Positions 19,347-27,480 of a stretch of DNA of 34,135 bases are shown here, one piece after another (position 1 is the first letter of the stretch; each line of letters begins with the position of its first letter). Both the position numbers and the translations under genes were made by a program. Under the pieces are notes generated by a model. That model searched no databases. It was not told the origin of the DNA and saw only the letters and a program-made list of their open reading frames with translations. The DNA comes from Candidatus Kuenenia stuttgartensis (lineage in GTDB: Bacteria > Planctomycetota > Planctomycetia > Pirellulales > UBA1268), in NCBI GenBank assembly GCA_945897435.1, contig CAMDFJ010000014.1:1-34135 (forward strand). The letters are read 5' to 3'.

Positions 19347-19359
19347 ACGGGGTTTCCGC

Positions 19360-19611
19360 TCAGCTCTTCTTGATCCACCAGTGGTTCTGCTTCATTTCCT
19401 TTGCCGGGCACTTTGCGAAGGCTGGCGGCGACTTCCCCTGATACTGCTGGTGGCAGTAGTTGCATTCCCAAAACCCATCGGCCATCACGAGGCCGGCGTA
19501 GCCAGCCACACAGGCGAGAGTCAGGAAGGCGATTGCCAGGATTCGAACAGACTCGCGACGCTGCCGACGCATGGGATGATCTCCGGGATGGCCCAGGAAG
19601 CAGATCCGCAT
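19360..19611 (-). CDS. Small secreted/anchored Cys-containing protein (CxxCH, putative metal-binding)
   Basis: ...MRRQRRESVRILAIAFLTLACVAGYAGLVMADGFWECNYCHQQYQGKSPPAFAKCPAKEMKQNHWWIKKS; likely start is an internal Met (MRRQRRES). Confidence 0.7.
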   Translation of the reverse strand: MRICFLGHPGDHPMRRQRRESVRILAIAFLTLACVAGYAGLVMADGFWECNYCHQQYQGKSPPAFAKCPAKEMKQNHWWIKKS

Positions 19612-19686
19612 TCAATGCGGTCATACCCCTCGGTCGGGAGGTATTGTCGGTCCGGGCTGAATCCTGTCAACCAGCCGCAGCCGGGA

Positions 19687-20217
19687 TTACTTCCGCGGGC
19701 CGAGGAGTTCGACGATATTGCCGTCGGGGTCGCGGACGCAGGTCAGGTGCAGGCCGGGGGCGAGTGATTCCGGGAGAGCCACCGGAGACTTCGCCAGCGG
19801 CTTGATGCCCAGTTTGGCCAGTCGGCCCAGGGCTGCGTCGGTGTCATCCACCATGATCGTCAGATAGCGAAATCCGGTATGGGAGTGGATGAAGTCGTTG
19901 TCGCCGGTTCGCGGCACCGTGCCGGCGATGCTCATCAGTTTCAGTTTCGTCGCCGAATCGCCCTCGCCGAGCACGAGCACCCGCACCGATAGCGGTTTGC
20001 CATCGGTCAGTCCGGCCGCCGAGGCCACGTCGGCCTGCACATCGAAGCCCTTCAGTTCGCGAAAACCGATCCCTTCGGTGTAGAAGCGAACACTCTTCTC
20101 GAGGTCGCTCACCACGGTGCCGAGGTCGATCGTTGTCCTCGGAAAGGCAACCGGCTCCGCGGCCATGAGCGTGGCGTGGAGAGAGGCGACGAGGATGACG
20201 AAAGCGAGGGATCTCAT
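19687..20217 (-). CDS. VOC (glyoxalase/bleomycin-resistance) family protein with signal peptide
   Basis: MRSLAFVILVASLHATLMAAEPVAFPRTTIDLGTVVSDLEKSVRFYTEGIGFRELKGFDV...HTGFRYLTIMVDDTDAALGRLAKLGIKPLAKSPVALPESLAPGLHLTCVRDPDGNIVELLGP. Confidence 0.92.
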   Translation of the reverse strand: MRSLAFVILVASLHATLMAAEPVAFPRTTIDLGTVVSDLEKSVRFYTEGIGFRELKGFDVQADVASAAGLTDGKPLSVRVLVLGEGDSATKLKLMSIAGTVPRTGDNDFIHSHTGFRYLTIMVDDTDAALGRLAKLGIKPLAKSPVALPESLAPGLHLTCVRDPDGNIVELLGPRK

Positions 20218-20249
20218 GGCGATGAATCTCGAGAGGATGGGGTTTGGGT

Positions 20250-20397
20250 CTCAGGCCGGTCTGAGGCCCCGTCAGGCTAAAGCCTGTTCCACTTTCGGAA
20301 AAGGCCACGATCGCCCGGAGGTGCGACGGCGGCATTCGAGCCGCAGAATGCCTGCGGCCCGAATGCCCAAAGCCTGCAGGGGCCAAGATGGCCCTGC
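20250..20397. repeat. Cluster of stem-loops between rpoD-like gene and VOC gene (REP/BIME-like or composite terminator)
   Basis: CTCAG-N6-CTGAG (20250-20265); CAGGCT-AA-AGCCTG (20273-20286); GCATTCGAGCCGCAG-AATGC-CTGCGGCCCGAATGC (20332-20366, 14/15 bp); GCAGGGGCC-AAGAT-GGCCCTGC with one bulge (20376-20397). Confidence 0.8.
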
Positions 20398-20403
20398 GGT
20401 CAC

Positions 20404-21996
20404 TTAATCGAGAAACCCGCTGAGTTCTTCGCTGCGGGCAGGTGCCTGCAGCTTGCGGACGGCCTTGGCCTCGATCTGGCGGATCCGCTCGCGGGTGACC
20501 TTGAAGATGTGGCCCACCTCCTCGAGCGTGTAGCTGTAGCCATCGCCGAGACCGTAGCGGAGCTTGATGATCTCCCGTTCCCGGTAGGAAAGGCTCTTCA
20601 GCACCTTCGCAATCCTGTTCCGAAGCATCTCCTGAGCGGCACCGACCGCCGGATTCTCGGCCCCTGTGTCGGGGAGCAGATCACCGAAGTGGCTGTCCTC
20701 GCTGTTGCCCACCGGACGGTCGAGGCTGATCGGGTAGCGACTCATCGCAGTCACCCGACGCGTCTCGTCGACCGGAGTGCCCGCCCGGGCGGCGATCTCC
20801 TCGATCGTCGGCTCACGGCCATACTCCTGAAGCAGCTGTCGGGCCACGTTTCGCACCCGGCTCATCGTCTCCACCATGTGCACCGGGATCCGGATCGTGC
20901 GGCTCTGGTCGGCCACCGCGCGGGTGATCGCCTGCCTGATCCACCAGGTCGCGTAGGTGCAAAACTTGAAGCCGCGACGATACTCGAACTTGTCGACCGC
21001 CCGCATCAATCCGGCATTACCTTCCTGGATCAGGTCGAGGAAGGAGAGTCCGCGGTTGCGATACTTCTTCGCGATCGAGACCACGAGCCGGAGATTTCCC
21101 TCCGAGAGGCCCCGCTTTGCCTTTTGATACTGGGCATAGATCTGCTTGATTTCGCCCACCCGTCGCTTCAGGCTCTTGGGCGTTTCCTGACAGGCCTTGA
21201 GGATCATTCGATACTCGTCGACCAGCTTCTGCCGGGTCGCGGGAGGCTGCTTCGACTTCTTGTGGGAGTCGATCTTCGATTTCAGCTCACGGATCCGCTG
21301 CACGAAGCCCTCGAGCGTCGGGATGGTGGCCTCGATCCGCTGGGTCCGGAGACCGAGTTCCTCGATCAGCCGCACGCAACGGCGGCGGCGGCGGCCAAGC
21401 CGGGCCCAGGCCTCACGCCGCTCCGACATCCGCCGCTTCTTCGAGAGGGCGATCCGGTAATCGGCCTTGTTTTGCTTGAGCAGCACGTCGAGCGTCCGCA
21501 GATTGTGCGGCAGCCGGCCGAGGATCTGTTCCTTCTCCAGGCGGTCGGTCACAGACACCTGCACGGTGCGGTCGAAGGGCAGTTCACCCCGATGCACTCG
21601 CGAGAGCACCTTGAACGACAGTTGACAGACATATTCGCACTCCAGCAGTTTCGCCCGAAACTGGGCCCGCGTGGTCTCGATCTGCCTGGCGAGATAAATC
21701 TCCTGGGCACGAGTCAGCAGTGGAATCTCTCCCATCTGCGTCAGGTACATCCGGACCGGGTCGTCGGACCAGTTCTCGACCTGCTCGATGAGCACCTCGT
21801 CGGTATCGCCGGATGCCTCAAGATCTGATTCAGCCTCGGCATCGATCTCCCCCTCGGGCAGAACACCGGCGTCGTCGTCGACGAGCAGATCGGCGTCGGC
21901 CTCCTCGGCGTCGACAACCTTCACCGTCAGGTCTTCGACCTCCTGGGGATTGGAGACGACATCATCCTCGAGTTCATCAAGCAGCGAGTCGTACAA
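20404..21996 (-). CDS. rpoD: Primary-type RNA polymerase sigma-70 factor
   Basis: 530 aa; [147 protein letters not shown] start. Confidence 0.94.
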   Translation of the reverse strand: MYDSLLDELEDDVVSNPQEVEDLTVKVVDAEEADADLLVDDDAGVLPEGEIDAEAESDLEASGDTDEVLIEQVENWSDDPVRMYLTQMGEIPLLTRAQEIYLARQIETTRAQFRAKLLECEYVCQLSFKVLSRVHRGELPFDRTVQVSVTDRLEKEQILGRLPHNLRTLDVLLKQNKADYRIALSKKRRMSERREAWARLGRRRRRCVRLIEELGLRTQRIEATIPTLEGFVQRIRELKSKIDSHKKSKQPPATRQKLVDEYRMILKACQETPKSLKRRVGEIKQIYAQYQKAKRGLSEGNLRLVVSIAKKYRNRGLSFLDLIQEGNAGLMRAVDKFEYRRGFKFCTYATWWIRQAITRAVADQSRTIRIPVHMVETMSRVRNVARQLLQEYGREPTIEEIAARAGTPVDETRRVTAMSRYPISLDRPVGNSEDSHFGDLLPDTGAENPAVGAAQEMLRNRIAKVLKSLSYREREIIKLRYGLGDGYSYTLEEVGHIFKVTRERIRQIEAKAVRKLQAPARSEELSGFLD

Positions 21997-22331
21997 GGCA
22001 TTGCTCCTTCAAGAATCGAATCCGCCGGACTCCGTCGTCCGTCTAGCACCACTCCAGTTACATCCGGTCAGGCATCCGATCTCATCATTCGTGTGGCCGA
22101 CAGTCTGATTCAAGGCGCGGTCAAGTCCAGTGTTCAAAAAAACACCCGGCAGGCCGAAGGTCTTCAGCGGCTGGGTAAACTGGGGCCGCTGGGATGGGGT
22201 GAGATGAGGAAAGGAACCGTCGTCCTGAACGAGGGTTTCCGGAGGGCTCAACATTATGACGCTGTGAGGGGCCCGACGCCAACTTTTTTTTCAGAAAAGG
22301 GGATGAAATTTCCGGGAAATCACCGGCGAAT

Positions 22332-22370
22332 GGTAAAAAAATCCGCCGGGAGAATCTCTGACGCCGGCGG
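22332..22370 (-). terminator. Intrinsic-terminator-like structure read on the minus strand
   Basis: Minus strand: CCGCCGG-CGTCAGAGATTCTC-CCGGCGG followed by ATTTTTTTACC (7 T). Confidence 0.6.
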
Positions 22371-22444
22371 CCCCCTGAAGCCGTGTTGGCAGGGGCCTCC
22401 TACCCACGCACCATCGACATCGAACGCCTCAAGGCCGCTGCCAG

Positions 22445-22996
22445 ATGAAGACATTTCTGCTGCCCTGTTCCTGCACCACTGAGATTGCCGTCACCAGCGG
22501 CCAGGCGGGAGGCCGGGTGGCCTGCCCCTCATGTGGGCGGTCGCTCGTCGTTCCGAAACTGCGTGAACTCGCCGGTCTGCAGGAGTTGCCGACTGGTGGC
22601 AGCGCGATTCAGCCGCGATGGAGCCTACTGCAGGCCGTGGCTCTGGGCGCCGCGGCCACGGCGCTGCTGAGTCTGGCAGCATCGCTCCTCGTGGTGCCGA
22701 AGCAGGAGGTTTTTTCGCCGCAGGCGATTCGTGATCTGACGCTCGCCGCCAGTGATCAGGAGATCTACCGGATCTGGAAAGTGGGGTTTGCGAACTCCAG
22801 CGTGCGGCGTCCAGCCAACGAATTGGAAGAGAAGATGCAGCGTCAGCAACGGTTCTTTGGCGGCATTGCCCAGGTATTCCACGGCCTGGCCACGATCGCC
22901 GGAGTGGTCGCGGCGGTGGCCTTCGTCGCCTCCCGTCGGCCGCCGTCAACTCGTCCCCGCAAGGAAAACGCCGGGTCTTCGGAGGCTCTCCGATGA
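22445..22996 (+). CDS. Zinc-ribbon-like N-terminus plus two-TM hypothetical membrane protein
   Basis: MKTFLLPCSCTTEIAVTSGQAGGRVACPSCGRSLVVPKLRELA (CxC...CxxC) followed by two hydrophobic segments; ATGA overlap with the next gene. Confidence 0.78.
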   Translation: MKTFLLPCSCTTEIAVTSGQAGGRVACPSCGRSLVVPKLRELAGLQELPTGGSAIQPRWSLLQAVALGAAATALLSLAASLLVVPKQEVFSPQAIRDLTLAASDQEIYRIWKVGFANSSVRRPANELEEKMQRQQRFFGGIAQVFHGLATIAGVVAAVAFVASRRPPSTRPRKENAGSSEALR

Positions 22997-23985
22997 AGGC
23001 TGCATTCATCACCCAGACCGGATCGCCCGAGGTGATCGAATACGGAGAACTTCCCGATCCCGTTCCCGGGCCGAGACAGGTACTGGTCCGGGTGAAGGCC
23101 TGTGCGGTCAACCCGATCGACACCTATGTGCGGGCTGGCAGCGTGAAGATGCCGCTGCCGTTCCCGTTCGTCGTCGGCTCCGATCTGGCGGGAGAAGTCG
23201 TCGCCGTCGGACCCGAAGTGACGGGGCTCGCACCCGGGATGCGGGTCTGGGGTTCAAACCAGGGACTGCTCGGCCGACAGGGTACGTTCGCGGAACTCGC
23301 CGCCGTGGACGATTGCTGGCTCTACCGGACGCCCGACGAGGTCTCCGACCAAAATGCTGCGGCAGCGGCCCTCGTCTCGATCACTGCCCACCTCGGCCTC
23401 GTCGGCAACGCCGCCATCCAGCCCGGCGAGACGATCTTCGTGCATGGAGGTTCGGGGGGGGTTGGTCTGGCTGTGGTGCAGATCGCAAGGATCCTCGGCG
23501 CCCGGGTGATCGCCACTGCCGGGGGGCCTGAAAAGTCTGAGCTGGTCCGCAGGTTCGGGGCCGATCTGGTCGTCGACCACCATCGTGACGACATGGCGGC
23601 ACTGGTCCGTGAGGCGGCACCCGACGGGGTGCACGTCTATTGGGAAACCCAGCGTGAGCCAGATTTCGACCGGGCTGTCGGTCTGCTCGCGGAGGGAGGC
23701 CGAATGGTGATCATGGCTGGCAGGGACGCGAGGCCGGCATTTCCGGTCGGTCCTTTCTACGTCAAGGGATGTCGTCTTTTCGGGTTTGTGATGTTCAAGG
23801 CCGATCCGCACGTTCAGGCCGCTGCGGCCGTCGACATCAACCGCTGGATGTCGACGGGGCGGCTGCAGGTCGCGATCGACCGCCTGCTGCCGCTGGAGTC
23901 GACGGCGGAGGCCCATCGTCTCCAGGAATCGAGCACGGTCGGCCGGTCGGGGACACTGGCCGGCAAACTGGTCATCGAACCCTGA
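22993..23985 (+). CDS. NADPH:quinone oxidoreductase / zinc-type alcohol dehydrogenase family protein (MDR)
   Basis: MKAAFITQTGSPEVIEYGELPDPVPGPRQVLVRVKACAVNPIDTYVRAG, IFVHGGSGGVGLAVVQIARILGARVIATAGG. Confidence 0.95.
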   Translation: MKAAFITQTGSPEVIEYGELPDPVPGPRQVLVRVKACAVNPIDTYVRAGSVKMPLPFPFVVGSDLAGEVVAVGPEVTGLAPGMRVWGSNQGLLGRQGTFAELAAVDDCWLYRTPDEVSDQNAAAAALVSITAHLGLVGNAAIQPGETIFVHGGSGGVGLAVVQIARILGARVIATAGGPEKSELVRRFGADLVVDHHRDDMAALVREAAPDGVHVYWETQREPDFDRAVGLLAEGGRMVIMAGRDARPAFPVGPFYVKGCRLFGFVMFKADPHVQAAAAVDINRWMSTGRLQVAIDRLLPLESTAEAHRLQESSTVGRSGTLAGKLVIEP

Positions 23986-24060
23986 TCGACGAACAGACGC
24001 TGTCGGCGGCCAGGCCCGGATGGCGACCAGGCCCGGACGGCCTGCGTTTGGGCGGGACTC

Positions 24061-25221
24061 CTACTGTCGGGGAGCCGATGGACGCACCGCCGAACGCGGT
24101 TGCTGGGTGGCGGACCGCTCCCGCTTGGACCATTCGAGCTGATCCTCGACGGCGGCCACACCCGCCGACAGGTTGGGAAACATCGATCGAAACATTGAGG
24201 GCTTGTACGGCTCGGCCGGTTCCGCCGACACGGCTTTCATCGTGGCCTCTGGCAGCGGCACGGGAGCCGTCGCCCGTGAACCGGACCCCTCGGCACGTGC
24301 AGCCCTGGTCGTCGACTGCCCGCCATGGCGCGGCTGCCGTTCCACGGGCTGGGTCTGGGGCAGAGGATTTTTTGGCTGGGCCGCCGGCGGTGGCGTCGCC
24401 GCAGCGGGCTCGGCGGCGGAGGGAGCCGGCGGCGGCGGGTCCGGCAGGAACGAGCGGTCGGCCTGCAGGGCGATTCGCTCCGGCACGACCAGATAGCGGA
24501 TCACCGGAGGCGATGCCGTCGGCAGCGTCTGCTGTTGGGGTGGAAACTCCGACGAGGCACTCGACCCACTGGCGGCCAGGTCGGCGGCCGCATCGAGTTC
24601 GGCGTCGGTCGCCGCCAGGGTTGGCTGCTGCAGAACGGTGACGGGGGTCGGTTCGACATCGGTCGAGACGGGATCGGATGCCACGGGCGTCGCTGCAACG
24701 ACGATCGGCGCCGCCACTGTCGGAATGGGATCGCTCGGTGCCTGCGACGGGATCTCGACCGCGGCGGTCGGCGTCCAGAGATCGGGCTGCTGAACGGCCT
24801 CCAGCGGGGGCTGCGACTGGGCGGTCGCGGTGGCGCTCGGAGCGGAATCTGAGGCCGCCTTGACCAATTGCACCGAGAGCACCGGTTGCCCCTCGCGGAG
24901 CGGGTACTTGAGCACCTTTCCGTCGAACGAGTCGTTCGGCCTCATCGCCGCCGTCGGCAGCATCGCCTTGGGCCAGTCGCGGAGGCCGACGTCCCAGACC
25001 GTGACCGGCGATCCCTGCGGCAGTGATCGCAGCGCAACGAAGATCGATTCGCTCTCGACGCGGGGCCTGGTCTGGGCGATGTGCAGATCGAGGGCCCGGT
25101 TCACGCAAACGGCCGCCGCCGCGCCGGCGAGGAATGCCGCCGCGAAGACGGTGGTGGCCCGGGGCCGCTGCGAGTTGGAGCCCTGCCCGCGATTCCGCGG
25201 CGATGCTGGCGAGACACTCAT
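24061..25221 (-). CDS. SAF-domain (CpaB-like) protein with long Pro/Ala-rich C-terminus
   Basis: MSVSPASPRNRGQGS...TTVFAAAFLAGAAAAVCVNRAL (TM) ESIFVALRSLPQGSPVTVWDVGLRDWPKAMLPTAAMRPNDSFDGKVLKYPLREGQPVLSVQLVK (SAF-like). Start at 25221 inferred. Confidence 0.75.
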   Translation of the reverse strand: MSVSPASPRNRGQGSNSQRPRATTVFAAAFLAGAAAAVCVNRALDLHIAQTRPRVESESIFVALRSLPQGSPVTVWDVGLRDWPKAMLPTAAMRPNDSFDGKVLKYPLREGQPVLSVQLVKAASDSAPSATATAQSQPPLEAVQQPDLWTPTAAVEIPSQAPSDPIPTVAAPIVVAATPVASDPVSTDVEPTPVTVLQQPTLAATDAELDAAADLAASGSSASSEFPPQQQTLPTASPPVIRYLVVPERIALQADRSFLPDPPPPAPSAAEPAAATPPPAAQPKNPLPQTQPVERQPRHGGQSTTRAARAEGSGSRATAPVPLPEATMKAVSAEPAEPYKPSMFRSMFPNLSAGVAAVEDQLEWSKRERSATQQPRSAVRPSAPRQ

Positions 25222-25399
25222 TGGAAGAATCTTCCTCTTCGTTGACGCTCTTCGTGGCAGGGGAGTCGCGCGAGGACACGAACCCCTTCCCGTGAATCGA
25301 CACCATTCCCCCAGGATGGCCACGGATTACCACGGCGATGGCCCCGTTTGCCGGGATGCCGCATTTTCCCAGATCAATGTCCAAGGCCAGCCGGCAGGG

Positions 25400-26350
25400 T
25401 CAGCGCACCCTGCCTGGTTCAGCAGCATCGGCGGAGATGGAATCCGCCGGCGGGGAATCGGCAAACAGTGGATCGACCATCCGGGCCTGCGGCCGGATAG
25501 CCAGACAGCGGCTCGTCGATCGGCCCAGGTCGCGTTCGCGGAAGAAGGCATCGCCGGCGGTCGATGCCTCGTCGCCGTCGGGGCCGACCAGAAGCAGGCC
25601 CCCGGTCGGGATCATGACGCTGAACCGCAGCCGGTCGAGCGGGTGCTCCCGTTGGCCTGTCTCCATCCGAAACACGCCCTCCTCGCCGACCCAGGATCGC
25701 TCGGTCGGCCCGTGCCTGACGACGGGCGTCAGCTCGACCCGTGTTCGACCATCGGCAGCCGGGAACGACCGCAGCGAGAAGTGGGTGCTGGCGTCCCGGT
25801 AGGTTCCGCCATGCACCTGATCTCCATCGTGCTCGAGCAGCACGAGTTCGCTGACCGCGCTGCAGGCAACCAGTTCACTCGGCCGACCCGGAAGCAGACG
25901 AAGTGCTCGCCGGACCAAGGCGGGCCGCTCCGAAGGAGCGTCTGGCAGTCCGTCGTCGGGCTCGCCGCTCTTGGCATCCTGCAGCCGGGCGGAGATCTCC
26001 GTCGGCAACGGCCCGGTCACCACGCCCACCCGCAGTCCGTTGGCTGCCAGCCGGCGGCGCAGCGGGGCGTCGAGAACCTGCTCGTCAGAGAGTTTCCAGA
26101 GTTCGTCGGGGAAGGCTGGATCCTGGGCATCGCTGCGGACGAACGTCAGTTCGAGTGGGATCGTTCGCGGTGCCGGTTTCGCGAGCGACGCCGTAGAGCT
26201 CTCTTCCGCCTTCGCCAACGGCATGCCATCCGGTCCCCAGAGCACGGTCGCCGGCAGCGTGAATCTGCAGCCGCCTGCGGCTGTGGCTGCCAGCACGACC
26301 GCGGCGCACACCACAGGCATGCCGACGCGGGCTGTCGGATCTGAACGCAT
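25400..26350 (-). CDS. Hypothetical lipoprotein
   Basis: MRSDPTARVGMPVVCAAVVLAATAAGGCRFTLP (lipobox-like AAGGC) then 290 aa of non-repetitive sequence; start at 26350 inferred. Confidence 0.72.
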   Translation of the reverse strand: MRSDPTARVGMPVVCAAVVLAATAAGGCRFTLPATVLWGPDGMPLAKAEESSTASLAKPAPRTIPLELTFVRSDAQDPAFPDELWKLSDEQVLDAPLRRRLAANGLRVGVVTGPLPTEISARLQDAKSGEPDDGLPDAPSERPALVRRALRLLPGRPSELVACSAVSELVLLEHDGDQVHGGTYRDASTHFSLRSFPAADGRTRVELTPVVRHGPTERSWVGEEGVFRMETGQREHPLDRLRFSVMIPTGGLLLVGPDGDEASTAGDAFFRERDLGRSTSRCLAIRPQARMVDPLFADSPPADSISADAAEPGRVR

Positions 26351-26445
26351 GGCCGGTACGGGTGCGGGGAAGGTGGCCGGTCGGGGCAGGGAGGGTAGAG
26401 GCGTCGGCAGGGGTGCGTCAACGCCGCGGAAAACCTCAAAAACAA

Positions 26446-26481
26446 GCGGTTTTGGCCGAACTGGCAGGTGGCCAAAACCGC
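26446..26481. repeat. Perfect 12-bp inverted repeat with 12-nt spacer
   Basis: GCGGTTTTGGCC-GAACTGGCAGGT-GGCCAAAACCGC. Confidence 0.92.
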
Positions 26482-26524
26482 CGCAGCCTGTCGTGTTCTG
26501 GAGTAGGGGCGTCTTGCGTGGGTC

Positions 26525-26656
26525 GGGGTTGCCCGCACCCCGTCGCCGGACGTTCGCTGCGGCCATCCTGGCCTTCGCTCACTCGATGCTGACTACGCTT
26601 CGCCATCCCTGGCTCCGCTTGTCAGCAACGCCGGCTCCCGGGGTACGGGCAACCCC
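26525..26656. repeat. Terminal inverted repeat pair (17/18 bp, extending inward with gaps) bounding a 132-bp structured element
   Basis: Left GGGGTTGCCCGCACCCCG (26525-26542), right CGGGGTACGGGCAACCCC (26639-26656), reverse complement except one base; inward extension GCCGG(a)CGTT(c)GCTG vs GCCGGCGTTGCTG. Confidence 0.88.
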
Positions 26657-26721
26657 TTCCGATATACCCGCTCCGCGCAGGAGCGAACCCCACGAGCCGA
26701 TACGCCCGCTGCGGGATCGCC

Positions 26722-27480
26722 TCAGGAGACCGACTTCACGCCGCTCTCGAAGATCGCCAGTCCCGCGCCAGTGGCGGTTGCATCGAGGTGGCCGTTCCAG
26801 GCCGGATGCTGGGTGGCGTCGATGAATCGTTCCGGATGGGGCATCAGGCCGAAGACTCGGCCACTGGCATCGCATGCCCCGGCGACGTTCGCCATGGCTC
26901 CGTTGGGATTGCCTGCCGGGCCGCCAGCGTAGCGGAGGGCAAAATGACCTGCCGCATCCAGTTCCGAGAGATCCTCGGCCGAACGGGTCACAAACCGGCC
27001 CTCGCCGTGGGCGATCGGCAGGTCGAACGACGGCTCGATTCCCTGAAGAAAAAGGCAGTTGCTCGGCCGTGCCTCGAGCTGCACCCAGCGGTCGATGAAC
27101 CTCCCGGAGCGATTGTGCGAGAGCGCCGCACGCGGCCTGCCCGCCGCGTCACCCAGCAGGAGGCCGGTCTGCAGGAGCACCTGGAAGCCGTTGCAGATAC
27201 CGAGAATCAGGCCGCCCTTGTCGCGGAACCGGAGCAGGGCGTCGCCGAGCCGAAGCCGGAGTTCGAGCGCGAAGATGCGGCCGCTGGCGATGTCGTCGCC
27301 GTAGGAGAAGCCGCCGGGAATGCAAAGGATCTGGAAGTCGTCCGCCAGCGACGGTTTCTGGGCGAAGTTCCGCACCAGCACCCGCCGGCTGATCGCGCCA
27401 GCACGTTCGAAGGCGTGGGCCGTTTCCTGGTCGCAGTTCGTGCCCGGAGCACGAAGCACCAGAGCGCGTGGTGAAAGCAT
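26722..27480 (-). CDS. purQ: Phosphoribosylformylglycinamidine synthase, glutaminase subunit
   Basis: ALVLRAPGTNCDQETAHAFERAGA, CIPGGFSYGDDIASGRIFA, ILGICNGFQVLLQTGLL, PIAHGEGRFV, NPNGAMANVAGACDASGRVFGLMPHPER. Confidence 0.97.
   Translation of the reverse strand: MLSPRALVLRAPGTNCDQETAHAFERAGAISRRVLVRNFAQKPSLADDFQILCIPGGFSYGDDIASGRIFALELRLRLGDALLRFRDKGGLILGICNGFQVLLQTGLLLGDAAGRPRAALSHNRSGRFIDRWVQLEARPSNCLFLQGIEPSFDLPIAHGEGRFVTRSAEDLSELDAAGHFALRYAGGPAGNPNGAMANVAGACDASGRVFGLMPHPERFIDATQHPAWNGHLDATATGAGLAIFESGVKSVS

Noticed and set aside
20509-21828. 439 aa plus-strand ORF
   Set aside because: Shadow ORF antisense to the rpoD-like gene.
22093-22482. 129 aa plus-strand ORF
   Set aside because: No family signal; lies across the rpoD upstream region and overlaps the start of the better-supported 22445 gene in another frame.
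24010-24037. Direct repeat CCAGGCCCGGA (17-bp period) between the quinone oxidoreductase and SAF-like genes
   Set aside because: Short and in a very GC-rich convergent gap; could be chance or a remnant of a terminator.
24830-26344. 504 aa plus-strand ORF
   Set aside because: Shadow ORF antisense to the SAF-like and lipoprotein genes, which have coherent TM/lipobox and domain signals on the minus strand.
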